From: JASHPR01 sp963808705 | Lineage (GTDB): Bacteria > Actinomycetota > Actinomycetes > Streptosporangiales > Streptosporangiaceae | Length of the DNA stretch: 64,000 nt | Direction: 5' to 3' | NCBI GenBank assembly: GCA_963808705.1 | Contig: CAWEHB010000012.1 | Coordinates: 1 to 64,000 of the forward strand | Shown here: in pieces, positions 8,612 to 17,136 of the stretch | How the letters are laid out: each line of letters starts with the position of its first letter | How positions within the stretch are numbered: the stretch's first letter is position 1 | Translations under genes and position numbers: made by a program | The notes under the pieces: model-generated | The model's input: the letters and a program-made list of their open reading frames with translations, nothing else | Databases searched by the model: none | Told to the model about the DNA's origin: nothing

Positions 8612-10058
8612 ATGACCGCTGGGAAGAGCACGAAGAGGGACGGTGCCGCGTCCGGGTCGCCGGCTGCGGCCGGCCCGGGCGGCGGTGAGGGCGCGGAGGT
8701 GGCCGAGGAGCACGTCGAGGTGGTGACGTATGCGGCTGCGATCGATGTCGCCAAGGGGTTCGGGATGGTGTGCACCCGGGTGCCGGGCAGCCGGCCGGAC
8801 CGTAAGCGGCAGACGGTGTGGCAGGCGGACGCCGACTACGCGTCGGTAGTCGCCCTGATGGACCACCTGCGGTGCCAGGGCATCCAGCGGCTGGTCCTCG
8901 AGAGCACCTCCGATTACTGGCGAACCTGGTACTACCTGGCCGAGGCGGCCGGCCTGCAGGTGTGGCTGGTCAACGCCAAAGACGCCAGGCACCTGCCCGG
9001 CCGGGGCAAAAGCGACCGGGAAGACAGCGTGTGGCTGTGCAAGCTGAACGAGCGGGGGATGCTGCGCCGCTCGTTCGCGCCGCCGCAGGCAGTGCGGGAT
9101 CTGCGGTCGCTGACCCGGACCCGGTCCCGGCTGGCCCAAGACCAGGTCCGGCACCAGAACCGGGTCGAGAAGATCCTCGAGGACGCGCTGCTGAAGATCT
9201 CTTGCGTGATCTCCGACCTGTTCGGGGCCAGCGGGCGGCGGTTCCTGGACGCCCTGGTCGCCGGTGAGCGCAGCCCGGCGGCGCTGGCCGCGCTCGGCGA
9301 CGCCCGGCTGAAGGCCACCCCCGATCAGCTGGCCGGCGCGCTGACCGGCCGGTTCCGCGAGGCCCGCGCCTTCGAGATCGCCACGCACCTGCGGCTCATC
9401 GACACCATCAACGACGAGATCACCCGCCTGGACGCCCGGATCGAGCAGCAGCTGGCGTCCATCCCCGGCGTGGCGCCGGCCTGCGCCAGCTGCGGGCTGA
9501 TCGGCGGCGGGCACTCGCCCGGCTGCGCCGCTGGCGGCACGCCGGTCCTGGGCCTGGTGGCACGCCTAGATGAGATCACCGGGGTCGGCGTCTGCAACGC
9601 CCGGGTCCTCATCGCCGAGCTGGGCACCGACATGTCGCTGTTCCCCACCCCCCGGCCACGCCGCCGCGTGGGCCCGGCTGACCCCGCGCACCCTCCAGTC
9701 CGGGACCACCGCCCGGCCCGGCCGCACCGGCAAGGGCAACCCGTACCTGCGCGGCGCGCTGGGCCAGTGCGTGATGGCCGCGGCCAGGACCGATACCCGC
9801 CTCGGCGAGCAGTACCGCCGGATAGCCCGCCGCCGCGGCAAGCAGAAAGCCATCGTCGCAGTGTCCCGGGTCATCTGCGAGATCGCCTGCATCCTCATCG
9901 CCGACCCCGCCGCCCGCTTCACCGACCTCGGCGCCAGCTACTACAGCTCCCTCAACCCCCAGCGCCAGACCCGCTCCAAGATCCGCGAGATCGAACGGCT
10001 CAACCCCGGCATGAAAGTCACCCTCACCCCGGCCGGACCCGCCGCCACAGCCGCCTGA
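8612..10058 (+). pseudogene. IS110-family transposase, one-base frameshift
   Basis: The DEDD N-terminal domain is clear: AAIDVAKGFGMVC, VLESTSDYWRTWYYLAEAAG, VNAKDARHLPGRGKSDRED. The C-terminal transposase domain follows in another frame: GTTARPGRTGKGNPYLRGAL carries the conserved Ser/Gly-rich part. The switch is at 9650-9660, where six C residues stand instead of the five that would keep the frame. Between the domains is a Cys-containing insertion (CASCGLIGGGHSPGC). A real single-base insertion, programmed slippage on the C run and a sequencing error are all possible. Start ATG at 8612. Confidence 0.75.
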
Positions 10059-10808
10059 ACCAACTCACCGAACGTAACCAGCCAGCCACCCGTTACTCCC
10101 GGAGCTGTCACCAGCACTCACGGTATTCCCCCAGCCCAGGTGCTACCCCGGCCGCAAAGCCGCCCGGGGTAGCTGGTTGCTGTCCTCCATGCGGTGATCG
10201 TTTCCGGTCAGGGATGTTTCAGCGACCAGCGCCACCTGCTGCAACCCAGGTCGGCAGGCCTGCCGGTCTGCCCGCGAGTGACCGTGACCGCCCCTGGCGG
10301 ACCACCCCATCGGGCACGTGGCGGGCACGACCCTCTGATCCGTAGGAGTGGGCACATCGTCCAGGACCGCCCGTCCCGGTTCATGCGCTGGTCCGATATT
10401 CCATACCTGCCCGCATGGCAGAGGCGTTGTCCACTGGCTTGGCAGCAGGTTTGGCAGCAGTCGGCAGTGCCCCGGTTCGGAGCCCAACCGCATTAGCAGC
10501 TCGGGGCTGAGCCGTCCCGATCGGTTCAAGCTGGACCAACGTCGTTAGTCGGTCCTTCGTGAACCGTGCCGCACGCGGGTGAACTGCAACCCAAACTGCA
10601 ACCTACCTGCGGCGGCTACCGTCTGATCCGTAGGCACCCCCGCGGGGCTATCCACGCCCGTTCAGATCACGCCAAGCTTTCGATTGCCTTGCTTCCCTAT
10701 AGGCTACCTTGATTTCCGGAAGGAAAGCTTCCAGAAATATATTGACCTGCCTCGCTGCTGGCCGAGGCCAATTAGCCCTGCCGATGGGTGACCGCGATTG
10801 ACCGCCGA
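10059..10808. other. Gene-free region with four attachment-arm twins
   Basis: Twin direct repeats: GGGCACG at 10312 and 10323 followed by TCTGATCCGTAG (10334-10345); TTGGCAGCAGG at 10439 and 10451; AACTGCAACCC at 10582 and 10594 followed by TCTGATCCGTAG (10622-10633); and GGGCACGC at 10822 and 10833, just inside the next gene. Periods are 11 or 12 bp. Three different half-site sequences in 550 bp suggest several integration events collapsed together. Confidence 0.6.
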
Positions 10809-10964
10809 TCACCTTCCGATCGGGCACGCAACGGGCACGCCGCTGCCCATGCACACGGTGCAGCTCGCGGGTATGCAGGTGTGCCTGTTCCCGCCGCAGG
10901 TGCATCCCAGTGCGGGCACCAAGCCACCACCTTGACATGCCGGGCAGTGATCCGTTCGGCTCAT
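10809..10964 (-). CDS. Small Cys-rich CxxCxGxG protein, copy 1
   Basis: A 51-residue protein starting MSRTDHCPACQGGGL, with AGGAG seven bases before the ATG. It contains CPACQGGG, GCTCGGNRHTC and CTVCMGSG. The pattern resembles half of a DnaJ zinc domain and would bind one or two zinc ions. A second copy with the same start and RBS lies at 35038-35268. Both stop inside or just beyond an attachment-arm twin repeat, so their C-termini differ. Function is unknown. Conservation of the Cys pattern between divergent copies argues it is real. Confidence 0.6.
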   Translation of the reverse strand: MSRTDHCPACQGGGLVPALGCTCGGNRHTCIPASCTVCMGSGVPVACPIGR

Positions 10965-11039
10965 GATCGCTCCTATGCCGATGGCCTCCCACCTGGTGGC
11001 CTTCACCCGGTAGGCGCCGATCACTGCCCGGAGCGGGAG

Positions 11040-11158
11040 CCGTCAAGGGCCCGGTCCGCAGGACTTCCAAGATGCTTTGGCCGTGCCGAGGCTCCGATGG
11101 GCGTGAGCGTCGTGCAAGCCGGGAGGATGCGGCCAAAGGATCTTGGAACCCTTGACGG
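11040..11158. repeat. Long palindromic element X, copy 1
   Basis: Outer arms CCGTCAAGGG (11040) and CCCTTGACGG (11149-11158). Inner arms TTCCAAGATGCTTTGGCCG (11065-11083) and CGGCCAAAGGATCTTGGAA (11130-11148), complementary at 18 of 19 positions. A small hairpin GGTCC-GCA-GGAC sits in the left arm. It lies about 75 bp upstream of the Cys-rich gene. Two related elements occur at 33887 and 35344. Confidence 0.75.
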
Positions 11159-11502
11159 ATCCCGTGGAGGGCTGATACTCCCGCGCCGGGTGAAGGCCGC
11201 CCCCGGACCCGCGGATTAAGAGACAGGAGCGCCCAGTGTTGAAGGCGTCCGGTGGCGTCCGTGCGGTCGGCGCGAGCAGGGTTGTTGAGCTGGGTCAGTG
11301 CCAGGGTTGTCCGGTTCGGTCTGTCCGTATTGCTGCTCGCGTTGCTGCTCCAGCGCGGTCGCTGGTCTGGCCGACGGTTTACAGAGGGACGGCAGAGAGA
11401 TCCGCTGCAAGGCTCTGACCTGCTGCTGGACCGCCTCCCCGCCGTTTCTCGCCGGGCTGGGGTCATGGCCCCTGCACCAACGGGCCTCGAAGATGTAGTT
11501 GT
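11159..11502. other. Gene-free region after palindrome X1
   Basis: The first 50 bp (to about 11210) continue the homology shared with 35464-35520, including GTGGAGGGCTGATACT. The remainder to 11502 shows nothing I can identify. It is downstream of the membrane-protein gene on the minus strand. Confidence 0.4.
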
Positions 11503-12219
11503 CTACTCGATTCCGCCCGCGGTGTCGGGGAGCGCGTTTTGGCGCGTCAGCAAGATGGCACTGCTCACCAGGACGAAGATCAGGAACAGCACGAACCCGA
11601 TGAGGTCGAGAACGAGCCCGAACGAGGCGATGACGCCGCCGAGGCCGAAGCCCTGGAGGAAGAACAGGATCCCGGCGAGGATCGAGGCCCACCCGAGCCA
11701 GCGCGGCAGGACGCCGCTGCCGATCACGAGCACGCCTGCTGCGAAGGCAAAGAGGCTGCCGAACACGTCCCCGACGCTGTCCAGGCCATAGGTCATCAGG
11801 TACAGCGTGTAGGACACGCCCTGATCGTGGTGGAACCCGAACGACGCGAGTTTCGCGCCGAGCAAGCCGAAGATACCGATGTCGCTGACGGCATGCAGGG
11901 CAATAAAGAGCGCTCCGCCAGTTAGCACCAGGGAGCCAAGGAACCGCGGCCGATCGGTGTCCCGGCGCAGCAGGTCGTGCAGCTTGGCCAGGTAGATCAG
12001 GAACATGGCGGCGTAGACGACGGATAGGTATGTGATCACCAGCAGCTGCCCGCGGTGGTCGTAAAGCGTGTTCGTGATCTTCGCCGCCGAGGCGTTCTGG
12101 CTCGCGCCGCCGCCGAGCAGCCCGACCACGGTCTCCGCAATCAGCGCGATGACGTAGAGGATGCCCGCTGCCCAGGCGTACCGCTCCCACGCGCTAGAGG
12201 TCCGCGTCGCTGCCACCAT
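11503..12219 (-). CDS. Polytopic membrane protein, DUF4386-like
   Basis: 238 residues from the ATG at 12219; an upstream ATG at 12252 would add 11. There are six or seven hydrophobic helices, for example YAWAAGILYVIALIAETVVG, QLLVITYLSVVYAAMFLIY and the last FVLFLIFVLVSSAILL. The layout resembles DUF4386-type membrane proteins, whose function is unknown. It faces the secreted-protein gene at 12487 head to head, with 267 bp between them, and lies between two attachment remnants, so it is island cargo. Confidence 0.6.
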   Translation of the reverse strand: MVAATRTSSAWERYAWAAGILYVIALIAETVVGLLGGGASQNASAAKITNTLYDHRGQLLVITYLSVVYAAMFLIYLAKLHDLLRRDTDRPRFLGSLVLTGGALFIALHAVSDIGIFGLLGAKLASFGFHHDQGVSYTLYLMTYGLDSVGDVFGSLFAFAAGVLVIGSGVLPRWLGWASILAGILFFLQGFGLGGVIASFGLVLDLIGFVLFLIFVLVSSAILLTRQNALPDTAGGIE

Positions 12220-12486
12220 GCCATCTTCCCCCGTCCTCCCGTTGCGGGCCATTACGACCCGGCGTTCACCAGAGACCTACGTCCATGCGAGCGGCGAAGA
12301 CCTGCAACGGGGCCAGGTGGCGCTCGCCGTTTGACATCACCCCGGCACTGGTCGGCCGCGATGCGCTCGTCCCCAAGGTCGGTGTTCGTGGCAAGCTCTT
12401 GCAGATCGTATCCCGGTCCTGTAGGGGTGGGCAGAAGTAGACGAAATAGCCATCGCAAGGATTGGTGGCGGATCAGGGGAGGCTCT

Positions 12487-12957
12487 ATGGGTAAGCGGCT
12501 AGGCGCGCTCGGCGCAGTCATTGCAGTGGTGGCACTGGCGGTTGGTATAGCTCTTCCCGCTGCGGGTTCAACTGGTCACGCCGCTCAGGACCAGACCATC
12601 CGCGTGACCGCCGTCGTCACGGAGCTGAAGCTCCTTGATCTTGGTGGCACGGGGTTCTCCCTTGGTAACGAGATCGTGTTCTCCGAAAAGCTGCTGCAGG
12701 GCGCAAACCAGCTTGGGCACGCGGGTGCGGTGTGCACGGAGGTGTCCGTGGCGCGCCAGGAGGCGCAGTGCATCGCTACCTACTCGTTCCCCGGCGGGCA
12801 GATCACCGGCCAGGCACTGGTTATCCTTAACTCAACGGCGCCGTATGTCGGGTCCATCACCGGCGGCACCGGCAAGTACGAGGGTGCGAAGGGTGAGCTA
12901 CACGTCCAGACTCTCTCGCCAACCGAGGGAATACTGACCTTCCACCTGGAGCACTGA
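12487..12957 (+). CDS. Secreted allene-oxide-cyclase/dirigent-like barrel protein
   Basis: 156 residues. A signal peptide is evident (MGKRLGALGAVIAVVALAVG, then Ala-rich to about residue 32). The mature part has TELKLLDLGGTGFSLGNEIV, a CTEV...QCIATYSFPGGQITGQAL pair of cysteines, and GSITGGTGKYEGAKGELHV. This Gly-Gly-Thr-Gly-x-Tyr pattern is typical of the AOC/dirigent-like beta-barrel fold found in secreted actinobacterial proteins. The start has GGGGAGG 7-8 bases upstream. Its substrate or ligand is unknown. A divergent gene lies upstream. Confidence 0.7.
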   Translation: MGKRLGALGAVIAVVALAVGIALPAAGSTGHAAQDQTIRVTAVVTELKLLDLGGTGFSLGNEIVFSEKLLQGANQLGHAGAVCTEVSVARQEAQCIATYSFPGGQITGQALVILNSTAPYVGSITGGTGKYEGAKGELHVQTLSPTEGILTFHLEH

Positions 12958-12959
12958 CA

Positions 12960-13275
12960 GGCCCGTTTACCTTCCCCGCCTTCCTCGTAGGCGCGGCGAC
13001 CCTGGCGAGCGGCGGCCGGGGGTGCGGCGCAGCCGACCGCATGCGACGCCGAAAGGACGGCCTAGACGCGGCGGCCGGAGCGGGACAATGACGCACCGAG
13101 GAAGAGGGCCGTGGAGTACCCGGCTGCGTCGCCGGGTGAGCTGGATGATCAGCGATGGTCTAAGGGCATGGGGCCGGCGCGCCGGCCGGGGCCTCCCAAG
13201 GCCGGAGGTCGGCGCTAGTGCCGGCCCGCGGCGCCGCTTGCGGCGCCGACTTGATCATAAGTAAGGATTTATTCG
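12960..13275. repeat. Structured island module Y, copy 1
   Basis: Homologous to 36750-37050: shared blocks include CCCTGGCGAGCGG, CGCATGCGACGC and CGAGGAAGA, and the end TTATTCGGCAACGCAACG resembles TTAATTCGGCAACGCACCG. It is dense in GC-rich inverted repeats such as CCGGCGCGCCGG. A third, partial copy is at about 34130-34260. In each case a small gene and an attachment site follow on the right. No coding sequence is seen in it. Confidence 0.55.
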
Positions 13276-13348
13276 GCAACGCAACGAGATGACTGGCGTG
13301 CGATGGCCTAGCCGCGATCTACCGGACGGAGACAGCGGAGACAGCACC

Positions 13349-13546
13349 GTGATCGACCTGAACGTTGAAGTTGATGCTCGCCAGCAAGCAGCGGACGTAC
13401 ACGCGGTCCTGCATGGCGATCAGCTGACCGTCGTCGTCTCGCCAGATGTGGCGGCCGCATCGCTGGCCTTCCTCTCCAGCGAAATTGCTCTCGCGGTCGC
13501 CGACGCTGTTGACCGAAAGACGGGGAACGTAGCCGAGCGACCATGA
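13349..13546 (+). CDS. Small hypothetical protein
   Basis: From GTG 13349 (GGAG eight bases upstream) the product is 65 residues, beginning MIDLNVEVDARQQAADVHAV. The ATG at 13289 would give 85 residues. It contains alternating hydrophobic and acidic residues and no motif I recognise. It occupies the place that hicBA holds after the other Y modules. The stop is 35 bp before a twin repeat. Confidence 0.4.
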   Translation: MIDLNVEVDARQQAADVHAVLHGDQLTVVVSPDVAAASLAFLSSEIALAVADAVDRKTGNVAERP

Positions 13547-13583
13547 TCATCCGGCCACCCCGACCAGGTTGCCGGGATGACTG

Positions 13584-13823
13584 ATGCGGCCAAAATGCGG
13601 CCAGATGACATCCTCGGCGTAATCGGCTCAGAAGGCTCAACGCGCTGAGCTGGGAAGACGTTGGCGCGCTCGGAGGGACTCGAACCCCCAACCTTCTGAT
13701 CCGTAGACATCTACACGCGCTCCCCTGACCAGCCAATTCGGCTTTTGACCTGCCAGGATGCTGCTCAGCAGTGCGCAGTAGTTGTCAGCGTTTGGCGTCA
13801 TCGTGAGGCCAAAATCAGGCCAG
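13584..13823. other. tRNA-Arg-type attachment site remnant
   Basis: Twin ATGCGGCCAAA at 13584 and 13595; then 13662-13706, which on the minus strand reads as the 3' half of a tRNA-Arg(ACG) from the anticodon (CTACGGATCAG) through GGTTCGAGTCCC to GCGCGCCA; then twin AGGCC at 13806 and 13817, again 11 bp apart. The layout twin, core, twin is the same as at the tRNA-Gly site 32214-32460, but core and arm sequences differ. The acceptor 5' half is missing, so no tRNA is made. Confidence 0.65.
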
Positions 13824-13930
13824 CGCAGATACTGCCCTTGAACCGGTCAAGCTGCGTGCGGTGCCACGCGGGTAGTTCGCCGCGCTGGAGCCCCGCTTCA
13901 GACCCTAGGGCTGCTGTAGGGACGCCCCTA

Positions 13931-15060
13931 GTGTCCTGAATCAGTAATTCTTATTCACCTAGTAGGCTTGCCTGGTGGCGAGTCCGAAGCTGGAGCCGCT
14001 GGTGCTGTCCGATGAGGAGCGCCAGGTTCTTGAGGGGTGGGCGCGGCGGCGGAAGACCGCGCAGGCGCTGGCGTTGCGGTCGCGGATCGTGCTGGCCTGC
14101 GCGGACGGCGCCGCGGTCAGCGCGGTGGCCGCTGAGCTGGGGATCTCCAGGACGACGGCGGGCAAATGGCGGTCGCGGTTCCTGGCGGCCCGGCTGGAGG
14201 GGCTCAGCGACGAGCCGCGGCCCGGGCGGCCGCGCACGGTCACCGACGAGCATGTCGAGAAGGTGATCACCGCCACGCTGGAACAGGCCCCGCCGGGCGG
14301 GGACACCCACTGGTCCACCCGGTCGATGGCCAGGTCAGCGGGCATGTCCCAGTCCGCGGTGTCCCGGATCTGGCGGGCGTTCGGGCTCAAGCCCCACATG
14401 GTGCAGACGTGGAAGCTGTCGGCCGATCCGCAGTTCATCGATAAGGTCCGCGACGTCGTCGGCCTGTACATGAGCCCGCCGCAGGACGCCCTGGTGCTGT
14501 GCGTGGATGAGAAGTCGCAGATCCAGGCGCTGGACCGGACCGCGCCGTGCCTGCCGCTGCTGCCCACGACCCCGGCGCGGATGACCCACGACTACGTCCG
14601 CAACGGCACCACCAGCCTGTTCGCCGCCCTGGACCTGGCCAGCGGCTCGGTCATCGCCGCGCACTACCGCCGTCACCGCCACCAGGAGTTCCTGCGCTTC
14701 CTCAAGCTCATCGACGACGCGGTCCCCGGCGGCCTGGATCTGCACCTGGTCCTGGACAACTACGCCACCCACAAGACCCCCGAGATCCACAAGTGGCTGC
14801 TGCGCCATCCCCGGTTCCACCTGCACTTCACGCCGACCAGCTCCTCCTGGATGAACCTCGTGGAGCGCTGGTTCGCCGAGCTCACCAACCGCAAGCTGCG
14901 CCGCTCCGCGCACCGCAGCGTCACCGAACTCGAGGCCGACATCCGCAAGTGGGTCAACGAGTGGAACAAAGACCCGAAGCCGTTCGTGTGGACCAAGACC
15001 GCCGACGAGATCCTGGAAACACTCGCCGCCTACTGCGAACGAATTACTGACTCAGGACAC
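13931..15060 (+). mobile_element. IS630-family insertion sequence
   Basis: Inverted ends GTGTCCTGAATCAGTAATTC (13931) and GAATTACTGACTCAGGACAC (ending 15060) differ at one position. TA dinucleotides flank both sides (13929-13930, 15061-15062), the classic IS630 target duplication. The element is complete and very well preserved. Confidence 0.92.
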
Positions 15061-15063
15061 TAG
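13975..15063 (+). CDS. IS630-family transposase
   Basis: 362 residues from GTG 13975. The N-terminus has a helix-turn-helix (AVAAELGISRTTAGKWRSRF). The DDE core shows LCVDEKSQIQALDR, LVLDNYATHKTPEIHKWL and SSSWMNLVERWFAELTNRKL, typical of IS630. The stop codon TAG is at 15061-15063, so its first two bases are the TA target duplication and the third is host DNA. The protein is intact. Confidence 0.92.
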   Translation: MASPKLEPLVLSDEERQVLEGWARRRKTAQALALRSRIVLACADGAAVSAVAAELGISRTTAGKWRSRFLAARLEGLSDEPRPGRPRTVTDEHVEKVITATLEQAPPGGDTHWSTRSMARSAGMSQSAVSRIWRAFGLKPHMVQTWKLSADPQFIDKVRDVVGLYMSPPQDALVLCVDEKSQIQALDRTAPCLPLLPTTPARMTHDYVRNGTTSLFAALDLASGSVIAAHYRRHRHQEFLRFLKLIDDAVPGGLDLHLVLDNYATHKTPEIHKWLLRHPRFHLHFTPTSSSWMNLVERWFAELTNRKLRRSAHRSVTELEADIRKWVNEWNKDPKPFVWTKTADEILETLAAYCERITDSGH

Positions 15064-15132
15064 GGCTCGTCATCGCCAGCGGGCCGTTTCGCGGCGTAGT
15101 CTGGGTTGTCCTTCCGCTTGGGCTGGTAAGTG

Positions 15133-15357
15133 ATGTCCAATAATGATGAGCAGAAGCCGCCAATGGATGGCGGCAATTTGAAATGCAGTTTCTGCGATAA
15201 GAGGCAAGATCAGGTCGAGCAGCTGATCGTCGGTCCTGGCGGCGTGGCGATTTGCACCGAGTGTGTGGATCTCTGCAACGAGATCATCGCGGACGCGCGG
15301 GCCAGGGGATCCATACCGCCGCGGGGCCCGGGTCAGCGAGCCCCAGGTGCGTCATAG
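15133..15357 (+). CDS. Stand-alone ClpX-type C4 zinc-finger protein
   Basis: 74 residues from ATG 15133 (a GTG directly before it is the alternative). The centre has CSFCDKRQDQVEQLIVGPGG and ICTECVDLCNEII, the four-cysteine zinc-binding domain that starts ClpX. In ClpX this domain dimerises and binds adaptors and substrates. Here no AAA+ domain follows and the protein ends in a short Pro/Gly/Arg tail. Independent proteins with this domain occur in actinobacteria; a role in modulating ClpXP is only inference. It lies between IS630 and a tRNA-Gly-type remnant. Confidence 0.75.
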   Translation: MSNNDEQKPPMDGGNLKCSFCDKRQDQVEQLIVGPGGVAICTECVDLCNEIIADARARGSIPPRGPGQRAPGAS

Positions 15358-15365
15358 CGCTGGAC

Positions 15366-15504
15366 GGTACGATCACCAGCTTGGAAGGCTGCGACTACAC
15401 CCCGCCCGACCAGCGCTTATGCAGGTCATCGTCATGGCGTAGGTCTCGTGGATGACCGTGAGTGCCCGTGGTTGACCCTCCGATCGGGCACGTATCGGGC
15501 ACGC
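15366..15504. other. tRNA-Gly(TCC)-like attachment remnant with twin repeat
   Basis: CCAGCTTGGAAGGCTG (15376-15391) is the complement of an anticodon arm with TTCCAA, as in tRNA-Gly(TCC). About 100 bp on, GGGCACG is repeated at 15486 and 15497. The intervening sequence (GACCAGCGCTTATGC and GTCATCGTCATG) also occurs after the similar core at about 35547, so the two sites are homologous. Confidence 0.55.
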
Positions 15505-15694
15505 GCACGGCTCCGGAGGCTGCTGCCACTAACTGTGGTGATCCGTGGCTGGCTTGGGGTAAACATTCACGTCCCCGTCGCCAGTTCGGCGGAGGTTCGG
15601 AGACGTGCGTGCGATCTGGTCGCGAGGCGATCTTCTGGAGCCGGCCGGGCGTGTCGGCTTGATTACCGTGGGCCGGCGATGATGATGGCGGGTT

Positions 15695-16995
15695 ATGGCC
15701 GTTCTGCCGCCTCCCGCACCGGATTGCGCGTCATGCGCCGCCCGGGACGCGGTGATCGCGGAGCAGGCTGCGGCGATCGGGGAGCTGAGGTCGGACATGG
15801 CGGCGCTGGCCGCGCAGGTTGCGGAGCTGCGGCGCCGTCTGGGCCGTAACAGCGGGAACTCCTCGATGGCGCCGTCGGCTGATGACCTGCCCGGCCGGAC
15901 GCCGCCGCCGGCGAAGCCGAAACGGGGCAAGGGCGGGCGCAAGCCGGGTAAGCAGCCGGGCGCGCCGGGATCGCACCTGGCCTGGAGCCAGGCGCCCGGT
16001 GACACGGTGCCGCACTTCCCGGAGGGACCCTGCGAGTGCGGGGCGGACCTGGCCGCTGCGGCTGACCTGGGCGTGGCTGCCTCGCACCAGGTCGTGGACG
16101 TGCCGCTGGTGACCGCGACGGTGACCCAGCATGACCTGCACGAGGTGGCTTGCGGGTGCGGGCGGGTGCACCGGGCTGCCGCCCCGGCCGGGGCCGGCGC
16201 GCCGGGGACGGTCACCTACGGCCTGGGCCTGCAGGCGTGGTGTGTGTACCTGATCGCGGCGCACGCGATCCCGGTGCACCGCTGCGCGGAGCTGATCGAG
16301 GCCCTGACCGGCGCGGAGCCCTCGCCCGGGTTCGTCCACTCCATGATCGAGCGGGCCGCCGCGGCCGTCGCGGGGGCGAACAGGGCGATCCGGTGCCTGA
16401 TCATCCTGGCGCACGTGATCAGCGCGGACGAGACACCCATCCGGGCCGGCCCCGGGCCGAAGACCCGCAAGCGCTACCTGCTGGCCGCCTGCACGAACCT
16501 GCTCACCTATTACTTCCTCGGCGACCGGAGCATGAAGACATTCACCGCGTTCGTCCTCCCCGACATGGGCGGCGCCGTCGTCGTGCACGACCGGTACCAG
16601 AACTACGACGCCATCCCCGGCCTGACCCACCAGCTGTGCACCCAGCACATCCTGTGCGACCTGGCCGACGCCGCCCAGCAATACCCGGACGCGCACTGGC
16701 CCATCCAGGCCGCCGAAGCGCTGCGGGGCCTGATCCACGCCGCGAACACCGCCCGCGCCCAGCGCCTGAGCGCGGTCCCCGCCGACGTCGCCACGCCGCT
16801 GGCCCGCGCGTTCAAGCATGGCGTCCTGGTTGGCCTGTCCGAAGTGCCCAAGGTCCCCGGCCGCAAGCAGCGGCCCTGCCGCGACCTGCTCGAATGCCTG
16901 CGCGACCGGCAGGCTGACGTGCTCCGCTTCACCACCGGCCTGCAGATCCCGCCGACGTCAAATCAGGCCGAACGCGACATGCGGCCCGCCAAGCT
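15695..16995 (+). pseudogene. IS66-family transposase, N-terminal part
   Basis: The first 434 codons of an IS66 transposase. They contain a coiled-coil N-terminus (AAIGELRSDMAALAAQVAEL), a basic linker, a zinc-finger-like region (CECGADL, CGCGRVH), and the DDE core with ISADETPIRAGPGP, VVVHDRYQNYDAIPG and NQAERDMRPAK. The reading frame is cut after codon AAG-CT by the inserted element; the missing C-terminus continues at 20204. A one-base deletion just after the junction also shifts the tail. Confidence 0.88.
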
Positions 16996-17136
16996 CTCTG
17001 TTAACCGGCCCTCGTGGCTTCGACGCGCCCGGACTGCCTGAGATCCGGCCAGCGTGCCGGGCCGTGCGGGATACTCGGCTCGGCCGACGGGGCTGTCTGG
17101 CTACGGGGGGTTGTGGTGCAAGCTCAGGATGCTGGC

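Larger units (their letters stand above)
8190..10203 (+). mobile_element. IS110-family element (ends approximate)
   Basis: The transposase is of the IS110 type. These elements lack clear inverted repeats, so the limits are uncertain. A near-identical short sequence, TGATCGCTTCC at about 8190 and TGATCGTTTCC at about 10194, lies on each side and may mark the ends. About 400 bp upstream of the transposase carry no gene, as expected for the IS110 left end. Confidence 0.5.

Noticed and set aside
11040..11158. Palindrome X as a simple rho-independent terminator
   Set aside because: The arms are very long, a nested hairpin interrupts one arm, no T run follows, and copies keep pairing with altered sequence.
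17014..17136. N-terminal 41 residues of the TnpA-like recombinase frame
   Set aside because: They start only 18 bp inside the transposon end, show no fold, and better start codons with ribosome-binding sites exist at 17113 and 17137.
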